A stretch of DNA of 64,000 nt from Microbacterium nanhaiense (GCF_014646015.1 NZ_BMMQ01000006.1:62001-126000); one strand, 5' to 3'; positions 35,073 to 46,300 are shown, numbered from the stretch's first letter. Notes: generated from the letters alone by a model not told the origin. A program made the numbers and translations.

Positions 35073-38000
35073 TTACTCCTCGCCCACCCCCTCGTAGTCG
35101 ACCGTGAGCGTGCCCTCCGTGCCATCGTCCAGCGCGTAGGCGATCTCGACGGATCCGGCGTCGAACGATTCGGCGCGCGTCTGGAACGCGATCGACCTGC
35201 TCGCGCCCGCCTTCAGGCGTTGGATCTTCTTCTCACCGAACCGCGTCGTCACGTGCGCCGTGACGAACTCGTCCGACGTGTTCGTCACCGTCACCGTGAG
35301 CACGAGCCCGTTGCCGATCTCGCGGTGCGAGATCTCGGCCGACACGGGGGCGCCTGCCTCCGGACCCTCGATCGGCTCGGGCTCGGGAGCCTCCACCGTG
35401 TATCGGATCGACGGCGCCGCCGGCTGCTCCATGCCCTCGCCCAGGAAGTAACTCGTGTGCGGGGGCTGGTTGTAGCCGGTGTTCTGCCACGCGACGCCCA
35501 GGCGGTAGACCGGGTCGTGCATCAGCGTGCGCAGGCGCAGCTCGGTCTCGTCCGTCGTCGAGTAGATGCGCAGCTCGCTCGAGTCGGCGCTGCGCCAGGC
35601 GATCTCCTCGCGCCAGTCGCCGAACAGGTCGGCCTGGATGTTCGGGTTTCCCTTCGTGCCATTGTTGGAGCGCGCCCCCTCGTCGGCGAGGATCACGTCG
35701 GTGGTCCCGGTCTCCCAGTTCCACTTCGACACGGTCGGGTAGCCGGAGTAGGCCTCCTGGTCGAAGGTGTGGTCGACGATCTCGCGCAGCGGGTCTCCGT
35801 CGAACCAGGCGAGGAAGTTCGCCGGCGGGATCGACTCGCTAATGACCTCGCCGTCCGCGGAGACGAGCTGGCCCACCTCCGAGTTCCACGACGAGTCGCC
35901 GCCGATCGCCCAGCCCTCGGCGCCCTCGTAGCGGGGATCGATGTCGCCCGCCGCGGCGCGACCGGTGTCGCGCACGGCCGGGATCGACCAGATGATCTCC
36001 CCCGTCGCGGCGTCCCGCATCGTGGCGCCCATGCCGCCCTCGGCGGCGACGTGCTCCTGAGCCGCGAAGACCTCCAGGCCCGGCCGCGAGGGGATGAGGT
36101 CGGAGAGGTGGATGGCGTCGCCGTGGCCGAGGCCCGTCGAGTAGAGCAGGCCTCCGTCGTCGTCGATCGTCGCGGATCCGTAGACGATCTCGTCCTTGCC
36201 GTCGCCGTCCACGTCCGCCACCGAGAGGTTGTGGTTGCCCTGACCGAACAGGGCCTCGTTCGCCTCGTCGTTCGAGTCGGTCACCCAGCGCTCGATGAGC
36301 TTCTCGCCGTCGAAGTCGTACGCCGCCACGACGGCTCGCGTGTAGTAGCCGCGGCTGAAGATCGCGCTGGGGTGCTCGCCGTCGAGGTAGGCCGTGCCGG
36401 CGAGGAACCGGTCGACGCGGTTGCCGTAGGTGTCTCCCCAGGCGCCGACATCGCCGCGCGGCGGGTTGTAGTCGATCGTGTCGATCGCCGCGCCCGTCGC
36501 GCCGTCGAACACCGTCAGGTACTCGGGGCCCTGCAGAACGTATCCCGAGCTGTTGCGGTGATCGGCGCTGGCGTTGCCGATGGGCGTCCCCGCGCCGTCG
36601 ATCGTGCCGTCGGCGGTCTTCATGATGACCTCGGCCTTGCCGTTGCCGTCGTAGTCGAAGACCTGGAACTGGGTGTAGTGCGCGCCGGCCCGGATGTTGC
36701 GCCCGAGGTCGATGCGCCAGAGGCGGGTGCCGTCGAGCCGGTAGGCGTCGAGCAGCACGCTGCCCGTGTAGCCGGCGTGCGAGTTGTCCTTCGCGTTCGA
36801 CGGATCCCACTTCACGAACAGCTCGTAGGTGCCGTCGCCGTCGACGTCGCCGACGCTCGTGTCATTCGCCGAGTAGGTGAACGGCTGGCCGTCCTTCGTG
36901 TAGCCGTCGGCGGGCTTGTCGAGCGGCACCGAGAGGTAGCCGCCCGCCTGCACGCCGAAGTCGTCGGTCGCCGTGTACTCGCGGCCGTCGCGCACCTGGG
37001 TGACGGTATACACGGATCCGTCGGATCCGCCCGCGTCGAGCAGGTTCGTCGAGCTCGCGATCGGCTCCTCGGTGATCCTCTCGCCGTCGCGGTACACGTG
37101 GAAGGAGATGTCGTCCGGATCGGTGCCCAGCATGCGCCACGAGACGAGCACGCCGTTGTCCGCATGCACGGCCACGGGCGCGCGGTCGAGGTACTCGGCC
37201 TGGCGCTCGAGGGTCGTGACCGCCTCGGTCGCGAGCTGCTCGGATCCCTCGCCCGCGCCACCCGCGTTCACGCCGACGACCGTGTAGTAGTACGGGATCG
37301 TCGTCAGCACGTCCTCGTCGGAGTAGGAGGCGTCATCCGCGATGCCGATGAGCTCTCCGCGCTCGCCCGCCTTCTCCGAGCGGAACACGAGGTGGTAGAG
37401 CGCCTCGTCCGCGGGCGTCCACGAGAACGACACGAGGTTCTTCTCGGTGTCGCCGACCGTGAGCCCGGTCGCGGCTGCGGGAGGCGCAACCTCGTCGTCG
37501 ACGAGCGAGACCTCCACGGTCGGGCTCGGAACCGACTCGAGCCCCGTCTGGTCGACGGCCGCGACGTAGTACTCGTACTCGAGCCCCACGCGCGCGTCGG
37601 TGTCGGTGTAGGCGGGCTCGTCGACCTCGTCGACGAGGACGGGTGCGGAGTCGAAGAGAGAGGTCCGATAGACGTTCCAGCTCACGCCCTCGACATCGTC
37701 CCACTCGAGCGAGATCGCGGGGCTGTCCGGATCCGCGTCGACCTCGGTCGCCTCGAGCCCGGTGGGGCCGAGGAGGATCGGGGTGATCTCGAGGCCGTTG
37801 AGGCGCGAGCCCGACGCGGGGCCGTAGGCCTCGATATCGATGCGCCCGTCGGTCACGAGGAAGGGGCCGCGGAGCGTCTCGTTCACGGATCCGGTGCCGG
37901 CGTTGCCGCTGCCGGCCTCCTTGCCTTCGATCCGGAAGCTCGTGCGGCTGCTGCCGATGAAGTCACCGGAGTAGGTCTTCACCGAGTACGTGCCGTTGGG

Positions 38001-40820
38001 GACGTCAAGCGCGAAGGTCGCGCTCTCGCCCGGCAGCACGAAATCGCGCACGAGGTTGTTGGCGGCACCGCCCTGGTCGCCGCGGTCGCGGCCGCCGTTC
38101 GCGGGCAGCGCCGTGAGGAAACCGATGCCCGTCTCCTCGCTGTACTGCGTGTCGGGCGTGACCTCGGTATAACCCTCCATCAGCGGGTTGCCGGCGAGCT
38201 GGAAGTCGTACTTGTACAGCGCTTCCTTCGTCGTGAAGGTGACCGTCTCGCTCGGATCCGATTCGCCGCGGCCGTTGACCGCCACGACGCGGTAGCTGTA
38301 GGTGCGCCCCTCCTCGAGCCCCTGCACGAGCGAGCTCGGCTGGGTGACCATGCCGACGAGCGCCCACTCTCCCGCGCCGTCGTCCTGGCGATAGATCTTG
38401 TAGATGTCGGCCGTCGGCGAGGGCGACCACTGCAGCGTCGCGCCGCCGTTGCTGATGGCGCCCGCGACGAGGTCGGCGGGAGCGGCGGGCACGGCGGCCG
38501 GCGGCTCGACGTCCGTCACCTTCGAGGCGAGCGGGTCGTCGAGCTGGGCCACGTCCTGCGCCACGAGGCGCGCCATCTGGATGGCGCCGTATTCCTGGAA
38601 GTGCGTGTCGTCGGTCGTGCCCGCGGGCCTGTTCGGGAAGACTCCCGGATCCACGTGCAGGAAGACGGCCTTCGCCGCCTCCGCGCCGATCTCGGTCAGG
38701 TAGGCGCGCGACGACGCCGAGAGGTCGACGAGCAGCGCGTCCTCCTCCTCGGCGACCTCGATCGCCTTGGCGACGTACTCGGGGAAGCTCACGTTCGCCT
38801 CACCCGTCTCCGCGTTGAACGAACGCCGCGACACGGGCGTGACGATCACGGGCGTGGCGCCGCGCTGGCGCGCGCCCTGGATGTACTCGCGCAGGTACTC
38901 CTTGTAGTCCTCCGGCGAGGCGTAGCGGTCGTCGACGCCCTGCGTGGCGTCGTTGTGGCCGAACTGGGCGAACAGGTAGTCGCCCGGGCGGATGTTTCGA
39001 AGGATCTCGTCGAGGCGCCCCTGGGTGATGAAGTTCTTCGACGAGCGACCGCCGATCGCGTGGTTGGCCACCGCCACGTCGTCGGCGAGGAAGCGCTCGA
39101 TCATCTGGCCCCAGCCCGCCTGAGGCGCGTAGGCGATGGGGTCGTAGCTCTGCACCGTTGAATCGCCCGCGATGTAGGCGGTCGGGATCGCGCCGGCCTG
39201 CCGCGCCGCGAGCCGCGTGATGGTCAGCGCGTTCACCGCGGCGGCGTCGCCGCCGAACTCGAGGGTCAGGCGCCCGTCGATCAGCGCGATCGGGAAGGCC
39301 ATCTCGAGGTACTCCCCCGCGGCCTTCGGATTCTCGAGCACCTTCGCCATCTTCTCGGCGGTGATGGTCGTCGTGGTGGCGTTCTCGGCGTCGCCCGAGA
39401 CGACGTCGATCGAGTAGTCGGCCGCGGGCAGGTCGATCTCGAACACGCCGCCGGCCGCCGCGACGAAGTCGCTGCGCACGGCGTCGTCCGTGCCGCGATC
39501 GACATCGGCGGCGACGGCGGCGGGCGCCGTCGAGAAGCCATAGCCCCAGTCCTCGTCGAACGCCGTCGCGCTGGTGACGCCCAACGCGTTCTCCGCGAGG
39601 GCACCGGATCCGAAGTCGAAGGTGACCGACTCGCCCTCGGCGATCTCCGGCAGCGCCTCAGGCTGCGCGTAGGCGGGCGCCGAGACCGGCTCGCTCGCCG
39701 CGGAATTGCCCGCGGTGTTCCGCGCCGTCACGCGGTACGACCACGCCGTCGAGGTGTCGACCGCGTCGGTGTAGCCGGTTTCGGCGACCGTCGCGATCTC
39801 GGCGAAGGCGCCGTCCTCGCCGGCGCGTTCGAGGACGTACTCCTCGGCGTTCGCCGTGGCCTCCCACGCGAGCACGACGCCGTCGGCGGTGACGCGCGAA
39901 ACGGCGAGGCCGCTCGGGGTCTCCGGCGCCGCCAGCTCGGGAATGACACCCGTCGTGATGACGTCGCTGCGCGCCGATTCGGCGCCGAACTCGTCGACGG
40001 CCACGACCGCGTAGGCGTAGTCCGTGCCCGCGGCGATGCCGCCGTCCGTGTGCTGCGGCTCGCTCGTCTCGGTGATCTGCGCGAACTCGCCCGGCTCACC
40101 ATCCGTTACCTCGGCGCGCAGCACGCGGTAGCTCTCGGCGCCCTCGACGGCGCCCCAGCCGAGGCTGACGCCGTCCCAAGCGATCCGCGTGGCCTCGAGC
40201 CCCGCGGGCGTCTCGGGCAGAGCGGGGGTGATCACGATGCCGTTGATGTAGGCGCCCAGCCCACCCCCGGTGATCGAGATCGTCAGTTGCCCGTCGGTCA
40301 CGACGGCACGGAAGGTCGCGGTCGTCGTGCCGCCTCGTCCCGTCGTCAGGCGATCCTGTGCGACGCCCTCGATCGTCAGCGACGCGTTCGTGCCGGAGGT
40401 GCCGGCCATCGCGTCGCCGATCGTGACGGTGACGTCGTACGCGCCGTCCGGCACACCGTCGACCTGGAAGCCCCAGGCCGCGCCCGCCACGAAGTCTTCC
40501 GCGACGGGATCCGGCTCGGCGAGGCTGCCCGTGCGGTCGCGGTCGAAGAGGCCGCCGCCGTCGGGCAGCGTGATGCCCCAGCCCTGCTCCTCGGTGTACA
40601 GCGAGCCGGTCGTGACCTGGTGATACCCCTCGGCCACGGGGCTGGTCGGGGTGCCGAAGTCGAAGCGCCAGCTGCCGTCGTCGCCGGGCTCGAGGGCTGC
40701 GGCGGCCGGGCTGGCCGCGAGAAGCGTCGCGACGATCGCGGCGGCCGTGCCGCTTGCGATGCCGAGGCGGGCGAGGGATCGCCCGCGTGGTGATCGGGAA
40801 TGGTGCGTGGATGGATCCAC
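35073..40820 (-). CDS. Secreted CE12-PL11 fusion: rhamnogalacturonan acetylesterase and lyase
   Basis: 1915 residues, secreted. A signal peptide ends in LLAASPAAAA near residue 43. Order by eye: malectin-like domain (45-195), two FN3 domains (196-375), second malectin-like (376-525), SGNH/CE12 esterase (526-755), FN3 (760-860), third malectin-like (861-1010), two FN3 (1012-1205), PL11 (about 1206-1830), C-terminal beta domain. The esterase shows GDST with the Ser nucleophile, GHND and a DDTHFQE Asp-His end; the lyase shows SWRMLGTDP, DVDGDG and DPSNAKDNSHAG calcium-rich loops as in YesW/YesX. It should deacetylate and cleave rhamnogalacturonan I outside the cell. The GTG at 40820 has AAGGAG six bases upstream; a 54-residue N-terminal extension is rejected. 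Confidence 0.92.
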   Translation of the reverse strand: MDPSTHHSRSPRGRSLARLGIASGTAAAIVATLLAASPAAAALEPGDDGSWRFDFGTPTSPVAEGYHQVTTGSLYTEEQGWGITLPDGGGLFDRDRTGSLAEPDPVAEDFVAGAAWGFQVDGVPDGAYDVTVTIGDAMAGTSGTNASLTIEGVAQDRLTTGRGGTTTATFRAVVTDGQLTISITGGGLGAYINGIVITPALPETPAGLEATRIAWDGVSLGWGAVEGAESYRVLRAEVTDGEPGEFAQITETSEPQHTDGGIAAGTDYAYAVVAVDEFGAESARSDVITTGVIPELAAPETPSGLAVSRVTADGVVLAWEATANAEEYVLERAGEDGAFAEIATVAETGYTDAVDTSTAWSYRVTARNTAGNSAASEPVSAPAYAQPEALPEIAEGESVTFDFGSGALAENALGVTSATAFDEDWGYGFSTAPAAVAADVDRGTDDAVRSDFVAAAGGVFEIDLPAADYSIDVVSGDAENATTTTITAEKMAKVLENPKAAGEYLEMAFPIALIDGRLTLEFGGDAAAVNALTITRLAARQAGAIPTAYIAGDSTVQSYDPIAYAPQAGWGQMIERFLADDVAVANHAIGGRSSKNFITQGRLDEILRNIRPGDYLFAQFGHNDATQGVDDRYASPEDYKEYLREYIQGARQRGATPVIVTPVSRRSFNAETGEANVSFPEYVAKAIEVAEEEDALLVDLSASSRAYLTEIGAEAAKAVFLHVDPGVFPNRPAGTTDDTHFQEYGAIQMARLVAQDVAQLDDPLASKVTDVEPPAAVPAAPADLVAGAISNGGATLQWSPSPTADIYKIYRQDDGAGEWALVGMVTQPSSLVQGLEEGRTYSYRVVAVNGRGESDPSETVTFTTKEALYKYDFQLAGNPLMEGYTEVTPDTQYSEETGIGFLTALPANGGRDRGDQGGAANNLVRDFVLPGESATFALDVPNGTYSVKTYSGDFIGSSRTSFRIEGKEAGSGNAGTGSVNETLRGPFLVTDGRIDIEAYGPASGSRLNGLEITPILLGPTGLEATEVDADPDSPAISLEWDDVEGVSWNVYRTSLFDSAPVLVDEVDEPAYTDTDARVGLEYEYYVAAVDQTGLESVPSPTVEVSLVDDEVAPPAAATGLTVGDTEKNLVSFSWTPADEALYHLVFRSEKAGERGELIGIADDASYSDEDVLTTIPYYYTVVGVNAGGAGEGSEQLATEAVTTLERQAEYLDRAPVAVHADNGVLVSWRMLGTDPDDISFHVYRDGERITEEPIASSTNLLDAGGSDGSVYTVTQVRDGREYTATDDFGVQAGGYLSVPLDKPADGYTKDGQPFTYSANDTSVGDVDGDGTYELFVKWDPSNAKDNSHAGYTGSVLLDAYRLDGTRLWRIDLGRNIRAGAHYTQFQVFDYDGNGKAEVIMKTADGTIDGAGTPIGNASADHRNSSGYVLQGPEYLTVFDGATGAAIDTIDYNPPRGDVGAWGDTYGNRVDRFLAGTAYLDGEHPSAIFSRGYYTRAVVAAYDFDGEKLIERWVTDSNDEANEALFGQGNHNLSVADVDGDGKDEIVYGSATIDDDGGLLYSTGLGHGDAIHLSDLIPSRPGLEVFAAQEHVAAEGGMGATMRDAATGEIIWSIPAVRDTGRAAAGDIDPRYEGAEGWAIGGDSSWNSEVGQLVSADGEVISESIPPANFLAWFDGDPLREIVDHTFDQEAYSGYPTVSKWNWETGTTDVILADEGARSNNGTKGNPNIQADLFGDWREEIAWRSADSSELRIYSTTDETELRLRTLMHDPVYRLGVAWQNTGYNQPPHTSYFLGEGMEQPAAPSIRYTVEAPEPEPIEGPEAGAPVSAEISHREIGNGLVLTVTVTNTSDEFVTAHVTTRFGEKKIQRLKAGASRSIAFQTRAESFDAGSVEIAYALDDGTEGTLTVDYEGVGEE

Positions 40821-40958
40821 TGTCTTCTCCTTAGAACTTCGCCATCGAAGGTTCTTCCGAGCCGCGAGCGCGGCGCCGCGGGCACGCCGAATAGCGGTGC
40901 CGTGCGGGGGTCGAGGGGCCGGGCGGCTCCCTCGCCGCTCGATCATGGCAGGAGTTTT

Positions 40959-40991
40959 TGTATCGATCAAGTACTTGTCCAAAAACGTTTC
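40959..40991. promoter_or_regulatory. Operator-like region in CE12-PL11 / GH127 intergenic
   Basis: TGTATCGATCAA (40959-40970) resembles half of the TGTANCGNTACA site. It is followed by AAAAACGTTTC (40981-40991), a dyad also found at 50631-50643. On the minus strand TTGATC and CATGAT are 17 bases apart across 40942-40970, a plausible promoter for CE12-PL11 overlapping this site. Confidence 0.45.
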
Positions 40992-41012
40992 TCGACGGGC
41001 GCGTTCGAAGTC

Positions 41013-41024
41013 TGTATCGTTACA
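41013..41024. promoter_or_regulatory. Operator TGTATCGTTACA upstream of GH127
   Basis: One mismatch from the perfect palindrome at 33815. It lies 31 bases before the GH127 ATG, a position that fits repression. Confidence 0.65.
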
Positions 41025-41054
41025 GGAAATGACGCCCGGTCAGTGGAGACCCCG

Positions 41055-43289
41055 ATGATTCAGTTCCCGCCCCGCGGATCCGTCGCGCCCGGCGGCGACG
41101 ACGCCCGCGCCCGCTCGACCGTGCGCGACACGGTGCTGCGCCTCGACGTCGAGCGGCTCCTCGCGCCCTTCCGCCGCGAGGCCGGCCTCGCGCACGCCGA
41201 GGGCTATGGCGGCTGGGAGGCGACGGGCCTCGATGGGCACACCGCCGGCCACGTGCTCTCGGCGCTCGCCACGCTCTCGGCCGCCGGCGATCCCGAGACA
41301 ACCCGCATGCGCCGAGCCCTCGTCGCGGGTCTCGCCGAGTGCCAGGACGCGCTCGGCACGGGTTACATCGGCGGCGTACCGCGGGGCCCCGCCCTCTGGG
41401 ACGAGCTGCGCTCCGGCCGCATCGACGCGGGCGCCTTCTTCCTCAATGACCGCTGGGTGCCGCTCTACAACCTGCACAAGGTCCTCGCGGGCCTGATCGA
41501 CGCCGCCGAGATCGGTGACGATCAGGCGCGCCGGGTGCTCCTGGCCTACGCCGGCTGGTGGCGCGAACAGCTCGACGCCCTCGACGACGTCGCGCTGCAG
41601 CGGATCCTCGAATGCGAGTTCGGCGGGCTCACCGAATCCTTCGCGCGGCTCGCCCTCGCCACGGGCGACTCCCGATTCCTCGCGCTCGCGCGACGGCTCG
41701 TGCCGCGCGACCTCGCGGATCCGCTCGCCGCCGGGCGCGACGAGCTCGACGGCCTGCACGCCAACACCCGGATCCCCGTCGTCGTGGGCTTCGCGACGAT
41801 CGAGCGGGCGGCGCGGGTTCTCGCGCCCGAGCTGCTCGCCGAGGTCGCGGCGTACGAGGGGGCCGCGGCCCGCTTCTTCTTCGACCGCGTCGCGGGTCAC
41901 CGCTCGGTCGGAATCGGCGGGAACAGCGTGCGCGAGCACTTCGATGCATCGCTCGCGAGCATGTCCACGGCACGCGAGGGCCCCGAGACCTGCAACACGC
42001 ACAACATGATCAAGCTCGCCGCCGAACTGCACGCACTCACGGACGACGACCGATACCTCCTCGTCGCCGAGCGCGCGCGACGCAATCACCTGCGCTCGGC
42101 TCAGCACCCCCGCCACGGCGGGCTCGCCTACTTCACGCCGCAGCGGCCCGCCCACTACCGGGTGTATTCGGCCGAGGCCGAGGGGTTCTGGTGCTGCATG
42201 GGTTCGGGCTTCGAGGCCCAGGCCCTGCACGGCGCGCTCGCGTTCTCGTGCCGCGGCGATGAGCTGCGCGTCACGGCACCGATCCCCGCCGCATGGGGCC
42301 CGGACGGCCTGCGCATCGAGCAGGACGTCGAGGAGGAGGCGGCCGCGATCGAGGTCGAGATCCGGGTCGAGTCCGCGCGCGACCTCGACCTGTCCGTGCT
42401 CGTCCCCGACTGGGTCGACGGATCGGCCGCGCCCTCGATCGCCCCGCTCGCGGGCGACGGCGCGCCCGGAACGCGGCTGCGTTTCGCGGTGCCCGCCGGA
42501 TCCTGGACCGCGCGGATCAGCTACCCTCGCGCGCTGCGCCTCGAACGCGCGAGCGACGGCTCGCCCTGGGTGTGGGTCATCGACGGCCCCGACGTGCTCG
42601 CCGAGCGGATCCCCGACGACGGGCTCGAGTATCGCGGTTCGGCCGCCCGCATGAGCCACATCGCCGTCGGCGCGCTGAGGCCGCTCGCCGAGACCCCGGT
42701 GCTCGCGCCCGACGCGCTCTCCGGTGCCGAGCGGACCGGGCCGGGCCGCGTACGTGTGCCGACCTCCCGCGGGCCGGTCGACCTCGAACCGTTCGCGGGC
42801 ATCCACGACGCGCGATACACGCTCTCCTGGCCGTTCGGCGACGCCGCGGACCGCGTCGCCGAGCTCGCGCGCATCGACGAGGCCTCGCTCGGCCTCGAAT
42901 CGCGCACGCGCGACGTCATCGCCTTCGGCGAGCAGCAGCCCGAGTCGGACCACGGACTCGAAACGGGCGATGAGGAGATCGGTCGCGACGGCGACGTGCG
43001 CTGGCGACGCACCTCCTCGCGGATCCGCGTAACGATGAACGACTGGACCGGGACGGCGGACACCCTGCGGCTCTCCTGGGGCGCGGGCGCGGATGCGTCG
43101 AGCATTCGGGTGCGCGTCGGCGGGCGGCTCGTGCTCGACGAGGCGCACCCCCACGGCACGGCCGCCGACGCCCGCGACGTCGCGATCGGTGCGGATCCCG
43201 GAACCGTGACGCACGAGATCGAGATCGAGGGCTCCCCCACCCCGCGGCTCACCGAGGCTCGGCTGCTCTCGCCCGACTCGGACCGCTGA
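41055..43289 (+). CDS. Beta-L-arabinofuranosidase-like enzyme, GH127
   Basis: 744 residues of the GH127/DUF1680 type. An (alpha/alpha)6 barrel spans about residues 30-430, with PLYNLHKVLAGLIDA near residue 140 and a catalytic pocket containing EGPETCNTHNMIKLAAEL near 315 and GFWCCMGSGFEAQ near 380. In the Bifidobacterium HypBA1 enzyme the second Cys of such a CC pair is the nucleophile and the Glu and Cys residues bind zinc; all are present here. Two beta domains follow. It is cytoplasmic, as no signal is seen, and would remove beta-L-arabinofuranosyl units from plant glycans. ATG at 41055 has GGAG eight bases upstream; longer in-frame starts would run across the operators. Confidence 0.9.
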   Translation: MIQFPPRGSVAPGGDDARARSTVRDTVLRLDVERLLAPFRREAGLAHAEGYGGWEATGLDGHTAGHVLSALATLSAAGDPETTRMRRALVAGLAECQDALGTGYIGGVPRGPALWDELRSGRIDAGAFFLNDRWVPLYNLHKVLAGLIDAAEIGDDQARRVLLAYAGWWREQLDALDDVALQRILECEFGGLTESFARLALATGDSRFLALARRLVPRDLADPLAAGRDELDGLHANTRIPVVVGFATIERAARVLAPELLAEVAAYEGAAARFFFDRVAGHRSVGIGGNSVREHFDASLASMSTAREGPETCNTHNMIKLAAELHALTDDDRYLLVAERARRNHLRSAQHPRHGGLAYFTPQRPAHYRVYSAEAEGFWCCMGSGFEAQALHGALAFSCRGDELRVTAPIPAAWGPDGLRIEQDVEEEAAAIEVEIRVESARDLDLSVLVPDWVDGSAAPSIAPLAGDGAPGTRLRFAVPAGSWTARISYPRALRLERASDGSPWVWVIDGPDVLAERIPDDGLEYRGSAARMSHIAVGALRPLAETPVLAPDALSGAERTGPGRVRVPTSRGPVDLEPFAGIHDARYTLSWPFGDAADRVAELARIDEASLGLESRTRDVIAFGEQQPESDHGLETGDEEIGRDGDVRWRRTSSRIRVTMNDWTGTADTLRLSWGAGADASSIRVRVGGRLVLDEAHPHGTAADARDVAIGADPGTVTHEIEIEGSPTPRLTEARLLSPDSDR

Positions 43290-43297
43290 GCCCGCGA

Positions 43298-43326
43298 GCC
43301 CGCGGGGTGAGCGCGACCCCGCGGGC
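43298..43326. terminator. Terminator between convergent GH127 and GH59-GH27 genes
   Basis: Perfect 11-bp stem GCCCGCGGGGT (43298-43308) paired with 43316-43326, loop GAGCGCG, nine bases after the GH127 stop and 11 bases before the opposite gene's stop. Confidence 0.7.
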
Positions 43327-43337
43327 GATCTGGGCGG

Positions 43338-46300
43338 CTACGCCCGCAACAGCACGCAGCCGTGGGCGGCGAGCGGCAGGCGCAGGGCCGTGCTGCCGGG
43401 CGCGACGCTGTACACGTCGTGGCTCTGTTCGCGGGCGATCTCGGTCGGCACCGCCTCCCCCGTCCAGACGTCGACGATCTCGCCGGGGGCGGATCCGAAA
43501 CCGAGCCAGCTGGTGTCGAGCGTCTCGACGGACGCCTCGTCGCGGGTGTTGAAGACCGCCGCCCAGCGCTCGCCGTTCGGGCCCTCGGCGGCCCAGGCGA
43601 CCAACTCGCGCTCGCGGAACAGCTCGCGGTTGTGCGTCGAGGTCGCGAGGATCCGGAGCACCTCGGCATTCGTGAACAGCGCAATCGTCTCGGGGTCGCT
43701 CTCGGGCAGGTGGCCGCCGATCATGAGCGGCGAGCGCGCGATCGTCCACAGGGTCATAACCGAGCGCCGTTCGGCTGGCGTGAGGCGGTCGTCGCGCGGC
43801 TCACCGTGATGTGCCCGCACGCCGATGCGGCCGAGCGGGAGCATGTCGCCGTCGGGCCAGCCGTCGCCGGACGCGTGCGGCGCCCATCGCGCGAGCCGGG
43901 CGAAGTTCGGCTCGATGTCGGCCCAGTTGTCCCAGATGTCGTCGCTCACGCGCCACATCGTCGCGTGCTGCGTCAGGTGCTCGAGATGCGCCATCGAGAG
44001 GTGACGCCCGGGCGAGAGCGAGAGCGCGATCTCGCGCGGAGCCTTCTCGATGGCCGCGGCGTAGGCCTCGATGTCGGCGCGCTGGTAGGGCCAGAGCATG
44101 TCGTCGGCCTTGATGAAGTCGATGCCCCACTCGGCGTACAGCGCCAGGCACGAGTCGTAGTAGGCCTGCATCCCCTCGGCGTGCAGCCCCGCATAGTGCG
44201 GGTTCCACTCGCAGCGATTGGCCTGATCGGCCACCTGCGAGGCGGTGAGTGAGGTGCCGAGCACCGGTGTATCGGCGGCGACGGCCACGTCGGGAATGCC
44301 GCGCATGACGTGGAAGCCGAACTTCAGCCCGAGCGCGTGGATCATCTCGGCGAGCGGCCCGAAGCCCGCGCCGTCTGCGGCGCTCGGGAAGCGGACCTGA
44401 TCCGGGAGGAGGCGGCCGTACTCGTCGATCACGAGCGACGCGGCCTCGGTGTACCGATGGGCCTGCGCGTTCGGGTCCGACCAGTCGGCGTCGATCACGA
44501 TCGTGTCCCAGCCGTACGGCAGCAGGTGCTCGGCCATGAAGCGGGCGTTCTCGAGAACCTCCTCCTCGGTCACGGTCGTGCCGAAGCAGTCCCAGCTGTT
44601 CCATCCCATCGGCGGGGTGGGGGTCTTGCGAAGCGTCATGTCGTTCTCCCGTAAGCTCAGGGGTCGGATGTTGATGTATTCGAAGGCGGGGCGGCTGACC
44701 CGAGTCTCGGTCTGGCCCGCAATGAGGCCCGCCATGCCGCGCGCATGGGTACCGTCGCGGACCTCCGCGACGAGCGCGCCGTCGACGAGCGCCCGGATCC
44801 GGTCTCCCCGGCAGCGCAGTGCGAGCTCGATTCGCTCGCCGGCCGCGACGACGCCGCTCGCCAGTTCGCGCTCGCCACCGGGGCTCGTGTCGCGGTGAGC
44901 GCGGATGATCTCCTGCTGCTCGCTGTCACCGACGAGCTCGCCCTTGTCGACCTTGCCGTTCACCGACACGAGCCGCCAGGCGCCCGCGGCGTCGATCTCG
45001 AACGAGTAGCCCTTCGGCACGAAACCGTAGCCGGTGCCGACGTGGTTCACGCGGGCCATGACCCCACCGGTGTCGCCACCTTCCAGAAGCAGACGAGTGG
45101 AGACTTCGATGTCCGCCCAGTTCTCATCGCCGAGGATCGCATAGGGCCGCCAGTCGGGCGCCCACGAGATCGTCGGGATCGGCACTGCCTGTTGCAGGCG
45201 CACTCGGCCGTCCGCACCGCGGGTGAGCTCGAACGCTCCTGCGATATCGGCGGTGTAGCGCGGGAGGAAACCGCGCGCTACCGGATCCCCATAGGAGGAG
45301 AAGTCGTCGTGGTACGGCAGCGGGAACGCGGCGGGCGCGGGGATCCCGTCGAAGGATCCCTTTCGCTGGCCCGTGGTACTCGTGATCGAGTAGACGGCAT
45401 CCGGCAGCAGCTCGATCTCGAACTCGCCGCCGTCGGCGCGCAGCGAAGCCTGTTCCACGAACTGCTCGTCGGCGGTGCTACGCCAGACGGACAGCTCCTC
45501 GGCCGCGAGGCCGTCGCCGAGCGAGAGCCGCAGCACCTGCGGCGCGGCCGCGCCCGAGGTCTCAACGATGGAGCTCACCTCGCCCTCGGCCGACGCAAGC
45601 GTCACGACCGAACCGCCGCCGGGCAATGCTCGACAGCCGCTCTCGAGCAGGCTCCAGCCGAGACCCGTGAACTGACCGTAGTGCGCGTAGCCCCACAGCG
45701 CCTCGCGCACGCGGTAGTGCCCCGACCACGGTTCGTTCGCGACGAGCATCGCCGGATCCTCCGAGTAGGGCTCCATCGGGTAGACGGCCGCGATGTCATA
45801 CCAGAGCACGATCTTCGTCGCGCCGCTCAGAATGACGTTGTCGTTGAAGCACTCGACGATGCCGATCAGGCAATCGAAGCCCGAGCGATAGACGTGGTCT
45901 TCGGTGTTCCAGATCGGCTTTCCCCACTCGTCGGCGAGCTCGCGCACTCGCGCCGGGGTGTGCGCGTCGGGCTTGGCGTACATGACGTGGGCGCCGATGA
46001 CGTCGATGGCGTCGCGAGACTCGATATCGCGTTCGAGTTCGTAGACGAAGTCGAACTTGTCGTCCGGCCAGTGATCGAAGCCGTGCAGCAGCACGTCGGC
46101 GAAGCCCGCCTCATCGAGGCCTCGGCGCAGCGCCTTGGCGAACTCGAGGCTCACGCCCTTCTCGTTGCGGCAACCGATCGCCGAGAGTCTCAGCCCGTAG
46201 CGGTCCCGAAGGATCCGTAGCCAGGCGAGGTAATACTCGACGGTGTCGGCCGACCAGAACTCGCCGTCGCCGAGCCAGCCGGGTGCGCTCCACGCGGTCG

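Noticed and set aside
35220..39161. 1313-residue plus-strand open frame opposite CE12-PL11
   Set aside because: It lies antisense to a gene with clear signal peptide, esterase and lyase motifs. Its sequence is Arg/Asp/Val noise typical of the complement of high-GC codons.
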